A stretch of 64,000 nucleotides of DNA from an uncultured Oscillospiraceae bacterium (lineage in GTDB: Bacteria > Bacillota > Clostridia > Oscillospirales > Oscillospiraceae): positions 124,001-188,000 of the forward strand of contig CANQFT010000001.1 in the NCBI GenBank assembly GCA_947599925.1, read 5' to 3'. Below the pieces are notes generated by a model. That model saw only the letters and a program-made list of their open reading frames with translations, ran no database searches and was not told the origin of the DNA. The first letter of the stretch is position 1; every line of letters starts with the position of its first letter. Shown here one piece after another: positions 1 through 7,622 of this stretch. Position numbers and translations under genes: made by a program.

Positions 1-95
1 TGCCCCGGCTGGGCCTTGGCGGCCACAAAGGGCGCCTGGATCTCCATCTTGGTAACAGTGGGGTTCAGCGCCTCTTTTTTCAAAATTTTATACAT
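1..95 (-). CDS. NfnA/SudB-like FAD/NAD-binding flavoprotein, N-terminal fragment
   Basis: Only the first 31 codons lie in the window; the gene continues off the left edge. The translation begins MYKILKKEALNPTVTKMEIQ, then APFVAAKAQPG. That is how the sulfide/dihydroorotate dehydrogenase-like FAD/NAD-binding subunits of NADH-dependent ferredoxin:NADP oxidoreductase (NfnA, also called SudB) begin, leading into the ferredoxin-reductase-type FAD domain. The ATG at 95 is preceded by a GAGGAG ribosome site at a normal distance. A promoter lies at 147-174, so it is a separate transcript from serA upstream. If the family call is right, it balances NADH, NADPH and ferredoxin, which fits the hydrogenase nearby. 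With so little sequence, other members of this reductase family remain possible. Confidence 0.6.
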   Translation of the reverse strand, partial: MYKILKKEALNPTVTKMEIQAPFVAAKAQPG

Positions 96-146
96 TCCGC
101 ACTCTCCTCTCGGAAATATCACAGATCGATCGGGTACCAGAGAGAA

Positions 147-174
147 AGTATACTATTCTCATGGAAAAAGTCAA
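147..174 (-). promoter_or_regulatory. sigma-A promoter for the left-edge flavoprotein gene
   Basis: On the minus strand a TTGACT -35 box (174-169) and a TATACT -10 box (152-147) are separated by 16 bp. They point into the gene starting at 95 and lie downstream of the serA terminator, so the flavoprotein gene has its own start. Confidence 0.7.
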
Positions 175-195
175 GTGGAAAAGCCTTGTAAAGAC

Positions 196-231
196 AAAAA
201 GCCGGCTGCCCAAGACAGCCGGCCTGTTTTT
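196..231 (-). terminator. Terminator of the serC-serA operon (possibly bidirectional)
   Basis: The inverted repeat GCCGGCTGcccaagaCAGCCGGC (written in parts; positions 201-223) is followed by a T-rich run on both strands: CTTTTTGTC on the minus strand and CTGTTTTTC on the plus strand. It is the last hairpin before the flavoprotein promoter, so it most likely ends serA transcription. Confidence 0.75.
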
Positions 232-258
232 CGCCGTGCGGACCGCCCCAAGCCCGGC

Positions 259-424
259 CCGCCTATGCTCGCGCTTCGTTGTTCCCCAGGGGTGAGAATC
301 CAAAGAGAGGGGCCGCGGCCCCTCTTTTTGGCCGAAGGGGATTCCAAAGGGGGCTCTCGGATTGCCCCCTTTGGCGGGTTTCTTGGGGGGTCTGGGGGGC
401 CATTCTTTGACCGAATCAAAGAAT
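259..424. repeat. Cluster of three palindromes and a 21-nt duplicate of the serA 3' end
   Basis: The gap between the serA stop and its terminator is not empty. Positions 259-279 repeat, base for base, positions 509-529, exactly 250 bp away. The second copy holds the last five codons and stop of serA. Three perfect palindromes follow: 306-325 (20-bp GC-rich dyad followed by TTTT), 344-354 with 364-374 (11-bp arms), and 401-411 with 414-424 (11-bp arms around a five-base loop, approximate ends). No ORF here looks real. The arrangement resembles a REP/BIME-like intergenic element or the decayed remains of a duplication. Confidence 0.6.
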
Positions 425-512
425 GGTCCCCCAGGAAGAGGCCCTTGCCGGGCCCCGCCCGGCCCATGCTCACAGCTTTGGACCCGCCGGGCCTCCACCG
501 GCTCCGGGCCGC

Positions 513-1694
513 CTATGCTCGCGCTTCGTGCTCCAGCAGCCGCACCCGGATCATGCCGTCCAGGGCGCGGATGTGCTCCATCACCGTGGCCGCGGGCACG
601 GCGTTCAGGTCCACCATGGTGTAGGCGTAATCGCCCCTGGACTTGTTGGTCATGTTCTCCACGTTCATCCCCTCGGCGCTGAGGGCGGCGGTGATGTTCG
701 CCAGCACGCCGGGGCTGTTGCGGTGGTGTATGCAAAGCCGCGCGGTGCCCGACCAGGGCATGACGCACTCCGGCAGGTTCACCGAGTTGACGATGTTGCC
801 GTTTTCCAGGTAGTCGGCCAGTTCCCGGGCCGCCATGACCGCGCAGTTGTCCTCGCTCTCCGGGGTAGAGGCGCCCAGATGGGGCAGGGCGGTGACGTTG
901 GGGGCGGCCAGCACCTTGCTGGTGGGGAAATCGGTGACGTAGGCGCCCAGCTTGCCGCTCTCCAGGGCGGCGATCACGTCGGTCTCATCGATCAGACCGC
1001 CGCGGGCCATGTTGATCACCCGCACCCCGTCCTTCATCTGGGCGATGGCGGCGGCGTTGATCATGCCCTTGGTGTCCTTGTTCTGGGGCACATGGAGGGT
1101 GATGTAATCCGCCTGGCGGTAGAGCTCGCCCAAGTCGGCGGTGAAGTTGACGGCCCGGCTCAGGGACAGGGCCCAGTGGACAGAGAGGAAGGGGTCGTAG
1201 CCCACCACGGTCATGCCCAGCTTCACCGCGATGTTGGCCACCTGTACGCCGATGGCGCCCAGGCCGATGACGCCCAGGGTCTTGCCCAGCAGTTCCGGGC
1301 CCACGAACTGGCTCTTGCCCTTCTCCACCACCTCGCTGACCTCCAGACCTTGGGCGGCCTGGGCATCCAGCCACTTGACGCCGGCGGCCACCTTCCGGGA
1401 GGCCATGAGCAGGGCGCAGGTGGTGAGCTCTTTCACGGCGTTGGCGTTGGCGCCGGGGGTGTTGAAGACCACGATGCCCGCCTCGGAGCAGCGGGGGATG
1501 GGGATGTTGTTGGTGCCCGCGCCGGCGCGGGCGATGGCCAGCAGGCTCTGGGGCAGTTCCGCCTCCAGCATATCCGCCGACCGCACCAGGATGCCCGTGG
1601 GCTCGGCGCAGTCGTCGGAGACGGTATACTTGGCCTTGTCCAGCTTGTCCAGGCCGATCTTGGCGATCTTGTTCAGGGTCTTGATGTTATACAT
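513..1694 (-). CDS. serA: D-3-phosphoglycerate dehydrogenase (SerA)
   Basis: It oxidises 3-phosphoglycerate to 3-phosphohydroxypyruvate with NAD, the first step of serine synthesis. The 393-residue protein has the substrate-binding lobe, a Rossmann domain with GVIGLGAIG near residue 140, the catalytic-Arg segment NMARGGLID, and the catalytic His in PHLGAST. A C-terminal ACT domain (from about residue 318, RLCIHHRNSPGVLANITAAL) is the usual site of serine feedback inhibition. This is the short SerA form without an intervening domain. The start at 1694 lies 6 nt after the serC stop, with a GGAG ribosome site inside the serC end, so the two genes are co-transcribed. Confidence 0.95.
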   Translation of the reverse strand: MYNIKTLNKIAKIGLDKLDKAKYTVSDDCAEPTGILVRSADMLEAELPQSLLAIARAGAGTNNIPIPRCSEAGIVVFNTPGANANAVKELTTCALLMASRKVAAGVKWLDAQAAQGLEVSEVVEKGKSQFVGPELLGKTLGVIGLGAIGVQVANIAVKLGMTVVGYDPFLSVHWALSLSRAVNFTADLGELYRQADYITLHVPQNKDTKGMINAAAIAQMKDGVRVINMARGGLIDETDVIAALESGKLGAYVTDFPTSKVLAAPNVTALPHLGASTPESEDNCAVMAARELADYLENGNIVNSVNLPECVMPWSGTARLCIHHRNSPGVLANITAALSAEGMNVENMTNKSRGDYAYTMVDLNAVPAATVMEHIRALDGMIRVRLLEHEARA

Positions 1695-1700
1695 ACTCGC

Positions 1701-2783
1701 TCAATTCTCCTTGTCAAACTTGCGGATGAAGTCGCACAGCTTCTCCACGCCCTCGGTGGGCATGGCGTTGTAGATGGAGGCCCGCATCCCGCCCACGGCC
1801 CTGTGGCCCTTCAGATTGGTAAAGCCCGCCGCCACAGACTCCTTGACGAACTTGGCGTCCAGCTCCTCGTCCCCGGTGCGGAAGGTGACGTTCATGTCGC
1901 TGCGGCTGCCCTTCTCCACCGCGCAGGTGAAGAGCCTGGAGGCGTCGATCACGTCGTAGAGCATCTGGGCCTTGGCGTGCTTGATCTTCTCCATACCGGG
2001 CACGCCGCCCTGCTCGTCCAGCCAGTCCAGCACCAGCCCCAGCATATAGATGCACCAGCAGGGCGGGGTGTTGTACATGGAGTCCTTGTCGATCATGGTC
2101 TTGTAGTTCATCATCAGCGGGGTAAAGGGCAGCTCGTGCCCGGCCAGATTCTCCTTGATGATGACCACCGTCAGCCCCGCGGGGGCCATGTTCTTCTGGG
2201 CCCCGGCGAAGATGATGCCGTACTTGCTCACATCTACCTGCCTGGAGAGAATGTCCGAGGACATATCGCACACGATGGGCACGTCCCCGGTGTCCGGGAC
2301 ATAGCTCCACTCGGTGCCGTAGATGGTGTTGTTGGCGCAGTAGTAGAAGTAGCTGGCCTCCGGGTCCAGCTTCAGCTGGTCCTGGGCGGGGATGTAGGTG
2401 TGGTTCTTATCCTCGCTGGAGGCGGCCAGATGGATCTCGCCGTACTTCTTGGCCTCTTTGTAGGCGATGTTGGAGAAGTTGCCGGTGACGGCGTAGTCCG
2501 CCTTGCCCGTCTTGCCGATGAGATTCAGCGGCACCATGGAGAACTGTCCGGAGGCGCCGGTCTGCAAAAACAGAACCTTGTACCCCTCCGGGACGTTCAT
2601 CAGCCGGCGGAACTTGGCCTGGGTGTCGTCAAAGATCTGCTGAAACACCTTGGAGCGGTGGGACATCTCCATCACGCTCATGCCGGAGCCTTGGAAGTTG
2701 GTGATCTCCGCGCCCGCCCGCTCCAGCGCCGACAAGGGCAGCATGGAAGGGCCCGCGGAAAAGTTGTATACGCGACCTGCCAT
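1701..2783 (-). CDS. serC: Phosphoserine aminotransferase (SerC)
   Basis: This PLP enzyme transfers an amino group from glutamate to 3-phosphohydroxypyruvate to give phosphoserine. The start at 2783 gives MAGRVYNFSAGPSMLP, the characteristic SerC N-terminus, and 360 residues, the usual length. A TAAGGAGG ribosome site sits 8-9 nt upstream. The longer frame to 2825 would add 14 unrelated residues and run through that ribosome site. The PLP-lysine segment is FAGAQKNMAPAGL. It is the first gene of serC-serA, with a near-consensus promoter at 2840-2868. No serB was seen in the window. Confidence 0.95.
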   Translation of the reverse strand: MAGRVYNFSAGPSMLPLSALERAGAEITNFQGSGMSVMEMSHRSKVFQQIFDDTQAKFRRLMNVPEGYKVLFLQTGASGQFSMVPLNLIGKTGKADYAVTGNFSNIAYKEAKKYGEIHLAASSEDKNHTYIPAQDQLKLDPEASYFYYCANNTIYGTEWSYVPDTGDVPIVCDMSSDILSRQVDVSKYGIIFAGAQKNMAPAGLTVVIIKENLAGHELPFTPLMMNYKTMIDKDSMYNTPPCWCIYMLGLVLDWLDEQGGVPGMEKIKHAKAQMLYDVIDASRLFTCAVEKGSRSDMNVTFRTGDEELDAKFVKESVAAGFTNLKGHRAVGGMRASIYNAMPTEGVEKLCDFIRKFDKEN

Positions 2784-2839
2784 AACAATGGGCCTCCTTA
2801 CCCGCTTTGGGGAAATTTCCCTCAAAGAAATTATCGTTA

Positions 2840-2868
2840 ATTATAGTCTCCCCGCTCCAATCTGTCAA
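2840..2868 (-). promoter_or_regulatory. sigma-A promoter of serC-serA
   Basis: A consensus TTGACA (2868-2863) and TATAAT (2845-2840) are separated by exactly 17 bp on the minus strand. This is one of only three promoters in the window with the textbook -35. It predicts a leader of about 50 nt. Confidence 0.88.
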
Positions 2869-2951
2869 GTTGTCTGGCAATATCCCCGCCAGAGGGCAAA
2901 ATTTCGCCGTTTTTCCGCAAAATTAGCCTATACTAACCGAAACTTTTTATG

Positions 2952-2957
2952 TATAAT
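2952..2957 (+). promoter_or_regulatory. Candidate -10 box of the hydCBA operon
   Basis: A TATAAT lies 60 nt upstream of the hydC start. The hexamer 17 bp upstream (TATACT) matches the -35 consensus poorly, so a transcriptional activator may be needed. The rest of the 2784-3016 gap holds the divergent serC promoter and nothing else recognisable. Confidence 0.5.
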
Positions 2958-3016
2958 AGTAGAGCGATTGAGCCAAGGGGCCGGACTTTGGGCCCCAAAA
3001 GACAGGAGGAAAGACT

Positions 3017-3511
3017 ATGCCAAACTGCAAAACGGTGATCGCCTACCACGGCACGCCCCAGCAAGAGGACGAGCTGAAAAAGGTCATCGAAGCGCACAAG
3101 GGCCAGGCCGGAGCCACCATGCCCGTGCTCCAGGCGGCCCAGGAGATCTTCGGCTATCTGCCGGAAGAGGTCCAGATCATGATCGCCGAGGGGCTGGACG
3201 TCCCTCTGAGCGAGGTCTACGGCGTGGCCTCGTTCTACGCCCAGTTCTCCATGAACCCCAAGGGCAAGTACCAGATCAGCCTGTGTCTGGGCACCGCCTG
3301 TTACGTCAAGGGCGCGGGCGACATCTTGGAGGAGCTGGAGAAAAAGCTGGGCATCAAGGCCGGGGGCATCACCCTGGACGGCAAGTTCTCCCTGGACGCC
3401 TGCCGGTGCATCGGCGCCTGCGGCCTGGCCCCGGTGATGATGATCAACGACCAGGTGTACGGCCGCCTCACCCCTGACCAGATCGGCCCCATCCTGGCCA
3501 AGTACCAATAA
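3017..3511 (+). CDS. hydC: NuoE-like [2Fe-2S] subunit of electron-bifurcating hydrogenase (HydC/HndA)
   Basis: The 164-residue protein is a thioredoxin-fold [2Fe-2S] subunit of the NuoE family. Its four cluster ligands are visible as CLGTAC (about residue 94) and CRCIGAC (about residue 135). An N-terminal helical domain contains the family segment EVYGVASFYAQF. In the HydABC complex this subunit relays electrons between the flavin subunit and the hydrogenase. The ATG follows an AGGAGGA ribosome site. It is the first gene of hydC-hydB-hydA and is 18 nt from hydB. The neighbouring NuoF-like and [FeFe]-hydrogenase genes separate it from respiratory complex I, no other complex I genes being present. 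Confidence 0.93.
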   Translation: MPNCKTVIAYHGTPQQEDELKKVIEAHKGQAGATMPVLQAAQEIFGYLPEEVQIMIAEGLDVPLSEVYGVASFYAQFSMNPKGKYQISLCLGTACYVKGAGDILEELEKKLGIKAGGITLDGKFSLDACRCIGACGLAPVMMINDQVYGRLTPDQIGPILAKYQ

Positions 3512-3529
3512 ATAAGGAGGGCGAAAGAG

Positions 3530-5422
3530 ATGAAAACGATTTCCGAACTCACCGCTCTGCGGGAAGAGATGCAAGGCCGCCTGGCCCTCCGCCACACCTC
3601 CGACTTCCCCATCGAGGCCACCAACACCGAGACCTACCAGCGCCACATCCTGGTCTGCGCCGGCACCGGCTGTACCTCCTCCAACTCCCCGGCCATCATC
3701 GAGGCGCTGGACAAGGAGCTGAAGGCCAAGGGCCTGGACAAGACCGCCAAGGTGGTCCACACCGGCTGCTTTGGCCTGTGCGCCCTGGGCCCCATCATGG
3801 TCATCTACCCCGAGGGCGCCTTCTACTCCCACGTCACCGTGGAGGACGTCCCTGAGATCGTGGACAGCCACATCGCCAAGGGCCAGCTGGTGGAGCGTCT
3901 GCTCCACAAGGAGGACGGCAACACCGTCCACACCCTGCCGGAGAGCCGCTTCTACAAAAACCAGATGCGGATCGGCCTGCGTCACTGCGGCGTCATCAAC
4001 CCCGACGACATCAACGAGTACATCGGCGTGGGGGGGTACACCGCCCTCACCCGCATCCTCACGGAAAAGACCGAGCCCCAGGCCATCATCGACGCGGTGA
4101 AGAACTCCGGCCTCCGGGGTCGCGGCGGCGCGGGCTTCTCCACGGGCACCAAGTGGCAGTTCACCGCCGACGCCCAGAGCGAGGACGGGGTGAAGTACGT
4201 GGCCTGTAACGCTGACGAGGGCGACCCCGGCGCCTTCATGGACCGCTCCGTGCTGGAGGGCGACCCCCACAGCGTGCTGGAGGCCATGACCATCGCCGGC
4301 TACGCCGTGGGCGCCCACCAGGGCTACATCTACATCCGGGCCGAGTACCCCATCGCCGTGGACCGTCTGAACACCGCCATCTCCCAGTCCCGTGAGCTGG
4401 GCTTCTTGGGCAAGGACATCTTTGGCTCCGGCTTCGACTTTGACATCGAGCTGCGCCTGGGCGCCGGCGCCTTCGTCTGCGGCGAGGAGACCGCGCTGAT
4501 GACCTCCATCGAAGGGCACCGCGGCGAGCCCCGGCCCCGCCCGCCCTTCCCCGCGGTCAAGGGCCTCTGGCAGCGGCCCACGTTGCTCAACAACGTGGAG
4601 ACCTACGCCAACATCACCTGGATCCTGAACAACGGCTGGGAGAAGTTCGCCGCCATCGGCACGGCCAAGAGCAAGGGCACCAAGGTCTTCGCCCTAGGCG
4701 GCAAGATCACCAACACCGGCCTTGTGGAAGTGCCCATGGGCACCACCCTCCGCACCATCATCGAGGACATCGGCGGCGGCGTGCCCAACGGACACAAGTT
4801 CAAGGCCGCCCAGACCGGCGGACCCTCCGGCGGTTGTATCCCCGCCAGCTTGATCGACACCCCCATCGACTACGACTCCCTCATGGCCATCGGCTCCATG
4901 ATGGGCTCCGGCGGCCTCATCGTCATGGACGACACCAACTGCATGGTGGACATCGCCAAGTTCTTCCTGGAGTTCATCATCGACGAGTCCTGCGGCAAGT
5001 GTACCCCTTGCCGCATCGGTACCAAGCGGCTCTACGACCTGCTGTGCAAGATCACCGAGGGCAACGGCACCTTGGAGGACATCGACACCATCGAGGAGCT
5101 TTGCCAACACCTTCAGGCGTCGTCCCTGTGCGCCCTTGGCCAGTCGGCCCCCAACCCCGTGCTGTCTACGCTCACCCACTTCCGGGACGAGTACATCGCC
5201 CATGTGGTGGAAAAGCGCTGTCCCGCCGGGGTGTGCAAGAACCTGTTGAAGTTCACCATCGACCCGGACAAGTGCCGGGGCTGTACCCTGTGCGCCCGGA
5301 ACTGCCCGGCCCAGGCCATCTCCGGCCAGCTCCGCGCGCCCCACGTCATCGACCACGCCAAGTGCGTCAAGTGCGGCGCCTGTATCGAAAACTGCAAGTT
5401 TGGCGCCATCAGCCGGTCTTAA
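3530..5422 (+). CDS. hydB: NuoF-like flavin subunit of electron-bifurcating hydrogenase (HydB/HndC)
   Basis: This is the NADH/FMN subunit, thought to be the bifurcation site that couples NADH and reduced ferredoxin to H2 formation. Domains in order: an N-terminal thioredoxin-like [2Fe-2S] domain (CAGTGCTSSN near residue 38 and CFGLCALGP near 83), the NuoF FMN/NADH core with GRGGAGFSTGTKW near 196, an SLBB region, the [4Fe-4S] site CGKCTPCRIGTKR near 488, and a C-terminal 2x[4Fe-4S] ferredoxin domain (CRGCTLCARNC, CVKCGACIENC). The 630-residue length and both extra cluster domains match bifurcating HydB/HndC rather than plain NuoF. An AAGGAGG ribosome site precedes the ATG. Confidence 0.93.
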   Translation: MKTISELTALREEMQGRLALRHTSDFPIEATNTETYQRHILVCAGTGCTSSNSPAIIEALDKELKAKGLDKTAKVVHTGCFGLCALGPIMVIYPEGAFYSHVTVEDVPEIVDSHIAKGQLVERLLHKEDGNTVHTLPESRFYKNQMRIGLRHCGVINPDDINEYIGVGGYTALTRILTEKTEPQAIIDAVKNSGLRGRGGAGFSTGTKWQFTADAQSEDGVKYVACNADEGDPGAFMDRSVLEGDPHSVLEAMTIAGYAVGAHQGYIYIRAEYPIAVDRLNTAISQSRELGFLGKDIFGSGFDFDIELRLGAGAFVCGEETALMTSIEGHRGEPRPRPPFPAVKGLWQRPTLLNNVETYANITWILNNGWEKFAAIGTAKSKGTKVFALGGKITNTGLVEVPMGTTLRTIIEDIGGGVPNGHKFKAAQTGGPSGGCIPASLIDTPIDYDSLMAIGSMMGSGGLIVMDDTNCMVDIAKFFLEFIIDESCGKCTPCRIGTKRLYDLLCKITEGNGTLEDIDTIEELCQHLQASSLCALGQSAPNPVLSTLTHFRDEYIAHVVEKRCPAGVCKNLLKFTIDPDKCRGCTLCARNCPAQAISGQLRAPHVIDHAKCVKCGACIENCKFGAISRS

Positions 5423-5438
5423 AAGGAGGGACGAGACA

Positions 5439-7199
5439 ATGGAAACAAAAATGGTCCATCTTACCATCAACAACATTCCCGTTACCGTCCCTGAGGGCAC
5501 GACCATCCTGGAAGCTGCCCGGACGGTGGGCATCCGCATCCCCTCGCTGTGCTTCCTCAAGGGGGTGAACGAGATCGGCGCCTGCCGCATCTGCGTGGTG
5601 GAGGTCAAGGGGGCCCGCAGCCTGGTGGCCTCCTGCGTCTACCCCGTCAGCGAGGGCATGGAGGTCCAGACCAACACCGCCAAGGTCCGCAAGTCCCGCA
5701 AGCTGACCCTGGAGCTCATCTTGTCCAACCACCGCATGGACTGCCTCACCTGCGCCCGCAACGCCCACTGCGAACTGCGGGAGCTGGCCGCCGAGTTCAA
5801 CATCGACGCCGTGCGCTACGCCAACGACGAGTTGCTGCCCCGCGTTGAGGACAGCGCCCTCCACCTGGTCCGGGACAACTCCAAGTGCATCCTCTGCCGC
5901 CGCTGCACCGCCGTGTGCCGCAAGCTGCAGGAGGTGGGCGTCATCGGGGCCAACGACAGGGGCTTTGCCACCCACATCGGCTGCGCCTTTGACCGGGATC
6001 TGGCGGAGGTGGACTGCGTCTCCTGCGGCCAGTGCATCGTGGCCTGTCCCACCGGCGCCCTCTCCGAAAAGGACGACACCCAAAAGGTCTGGGACGCGCT
6101 CCACGACCCCTCCAAGCACGTGGTGGTGGGCCCCGCCCCCTCCGTCCGCGTGACCCTGGGCGAGTGCTTCAACCTCCCCGTGGGCACCAACGTAGAGGGC
6201 AAGATGGTCACCGCTCTGAAGCGCCTGGGCTTCGACAAGGTCTTTGACGTGGACACCGGCGCCGACTTCACCATCATGGAGGAGGGCACCGAGTTCCTCC
6301 ACCGCCTCCAAAACGGCGGCGTCCTGCCCATGATCACCTCCTGCTCGCCCGGCTGGGTCCGCTACTGTGAACAGCATCACCCGGATATGCTGCCCAACCT
6401 CTCCTCCTGCAAGTCGCCCCAGCAGATGTTTGGCTCTCTGGTAAAGACCTACTACGCCGAGAAGGCCGGCATCGACCCCAAGGACATCGTGGTGGTCTCC
6501 ATCATGCCCTGCACCGCCAAGAAATACGAGGTCCAGCGGGAGGAACAGCGGCTGAAAAACGGCTGTATGCCCGTGGACATCTCCCTGACGACCCGCGAGT
6601 TGGGCCGGATGATTCGTCACGCCGGCCTCCTCTTCGACAACCTGCCCGACAGCGACTTTGACCCCATGCTGGGCCAGTCTACCGGCGCCAGCGTCATCTT
6701 TGGCGTCACCGGCGGCGTCATGGAGGCCGCCCTCCGCACCGTGGTGGAGACCCTCACCGGCAAGGACGCCGCCCCCGTGGACTTCCACGACGTCCGCGGT
6801 CTGGACGGCATCAAAGAGGCCACCTACGATGTGGCGGGCAAGACCGTCCGTGTGGCCGTGGCCTCCGGCCTCGCCAACGCCAAGCGGGTGCTGGACATGG
6901 TCAAGAGCGGGGAGAAGCACTACGACTTCATCGAGTTCATGGCCTGTCCCGGCGGCTGTGTCAACGGCGGCGGCCAGCCCCAGCAGCCCGCCGAGGTCCG
7001 CAACTTCACCGACCTGGTGTCCCTCCGCTCCGCCGCCCTCTACGCCGACGACGCGGCCAAGACCTACCGCAAGAGCCACGAGAACCCTGAGCTCATCGCC
7101 TGTTACAAGGACTACCTGGGCGAGCCCGGCGGCCACAAGGCCCACGACATTCTCCACTGCACCTACGTCCCCCAAAAGCGCTACCGCACCGACAGCTAA
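5439..7199 (+). CDS. hydA: [FeFe]-hydrogenase catalytic subunit (HydA/HndD)
   Basis: It reduces protons to H2, or the reverse, with electrons from HydB/HydC. The start at 5439 follows AAAAGGAGGG and gives 586 residues. An upstream in-frame start at 5400 would overlap hydB and precede this ribosome site. Clusters in order: N-terminal [2Fe-2S] (GACRICVVEV), the His-Cys3 cluster (HRMDCLTCARNAHC), two [4Fe-4S] clusters (CILCRRCTAVC and CVSCGQCIVACP), then the three H-cluster signatures TSCSPGWVRYCE near residue 302, MPCTAKKYE near 357 and MACPGGCVNGGGQP near 500. The C-terminal small-subunit-like tail is present (HENPELIACYKDYLGEP). It is a complete group A3-type HydA with no missing ligand. Maturases HydEFG are not in the window. 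Confidence 0.95.
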   Translation: METKMVHLTINNIPVTVPEGTTILEAARTVGIRIPSLCFLKGVNEIGACRICVVEVKGARSLVASCVYPVSEGMEVQTNTAKVRKSRKLTLELILSNHRMDCLTCARNAHCELRELAAEFNIDAVRYANDELLPRVEDSALHLVRDNSKCILCRRCTAVCRKLQEVGVIGANDRGFATHIGCAFDRDLAEVDCVSCGQCIVACPTGALSEKDDTQKVWDALHDPSKHVVVGPAPSVRVTLGECFNLPVGTNVEGKMVTALKRLGFDKVFDVDTGADFTIMEEGTEFLHRLQNGGVLPMITSCSPGWVRYCEQHHPDMLPNLSSCKSPQQMFGSLVKTYYAEKAGIDPKDIVVVSIMPCTAKKYEVQREEQRLKNGCMPVDISLTTRELGRMIRHAGLLFDNLPDSDFDPMLGQSTGASVIFGVTGGVMEAALRTVVETLTGKDAAPVDFHDVRGLDGIKEATYDVAGKTVRVAVASGLANAKRVLDMVKSGEKHYDFIEFMACPGGCVNGGGQPQQPAEVRNFTDLVSLRSAALYADDAAKTYRKSHENPELIACYKDYLGEPGGHKAHDILHCTYVPQKRYRTDS

Positions 7200-7205
7200 C
7201 AAAAA

Positions 7206-7253
7206 AACAAAAATGTCAAGGAAGTGGCTTTGCCACTTCCTTGACATTTTTTT
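7206..7253. terminator. Bidirectional terminator between hydA and the aro operon
   Basis: An 18-bp perfect stem (7211-7228 with 7232-7249, loop TTT) is followed by seven T on the plus strand. On the minus strand it is followed by TTTTTGTTTTTTT. It therefore suits both convergent transcripts. The arms contain GTCAAGGAAGTGGC and its complement, the variable module of the element described at 7254. Confidence 0.9.
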
Positions 7254-7316
7254 GTGGCCCGCCGCAGCGCACGACCCGGCCACCGAGGTGGCCGGGCCGC
7301 ACGTTTGCGGGCCGAG
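7254..7316 (+). repeat. Convergent-junction element, copy 1
   Basis: This 63-nt element directly follows the terminator hairpin. It folds as an outer stem (GGCCCGC with GCGGGCC) around an inner hairpin of CCCGGCCACC with GGTGGCCGGG. Three near-identical copies lie at 33855-33917, 38171-38231 (reversed) and 41108-41170, each in a gap between converging genes and next to a similar terminator hairpin. Confidence 0.85.
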
Positions 7317-7333
7317 CGGAATATTCTCTTCCC

Positions 7334-7594
7334 TCAGGCCCCGGCCGCCGCTTGCAGGGCCTCCTCCAAGGCCCTGGAGAGCTGGTCGGGGCAGGAGGTG
7401 CCCTTGCCGCCGCAGTTGATGCCCCGCAGGAGGGGGATGACCTCCTCCACCCGCCGGCCTTGGCACAGGGCGGAAACGCCCTGGAGGTTGCCGTTGCAGC
7501 CGCCCAAAAAGGCGATGGACTTCACCACGCCGTCCTCCAGTTCGATGTCGATCTTCCTGGAGCAGACGCCGTGGGGCGTGTAGGTGTACTTCAT
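7334..7594 (-). CDS. TSCPD-domain small protein (TIGR03905-like)
   Basis: The 86-residue protein contains the segment GGKGTSCPDQLSRAL, the TSCPD motif, and conserved cysteines in GVCSRK, GGCNGN and SALC. The domain also occurs at the C-terminus of vitamin B12-dependent ribonucleotide reductases, where it is cysteine-rich and probably binds metal or zinc. The function of the stand-alone form is unknown to me. AAGGAGG lies about 10 nt before the ATG. It starts 28 nt after aroE with no terminator between, so it is probably the last cistron of the aro operon. Confidence 0.8.
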   Translation of the reverse strand: MKYTYTPHGVCSRKIDIELEDGVVKSIAFLGGCNGNLQGVSALCQGRRVEEVIPLLRGINCGGKGTSCPDQLSRALEEALQAAAGA

Positions 7595-7622
7595 GGGATA
7601 CGACCTCCTTTTTATATGTGTG

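Noticed and set aside
201..223. Avoidance of GCCGGC sites because of the NgoMIV-like nuclease.
   Set aside because: GCCGGC occurs repeatedly, including twice in this one hairpin; with a methylase present no avoidance is needed or seen.
423..2840. An 805-codon plus-strand open frame across serA and serC.
   Set aside because: It runs through two certain genes on the other strand and its translation is His/Gly/Val-rich nonsense.
3017..7199. A respiratory complex I fragment (nuoE, nuoF).
   Set aside because: The third gene has all H-cluster motifs of [FeFe]-hydrogenase and no other nuo genes are present.
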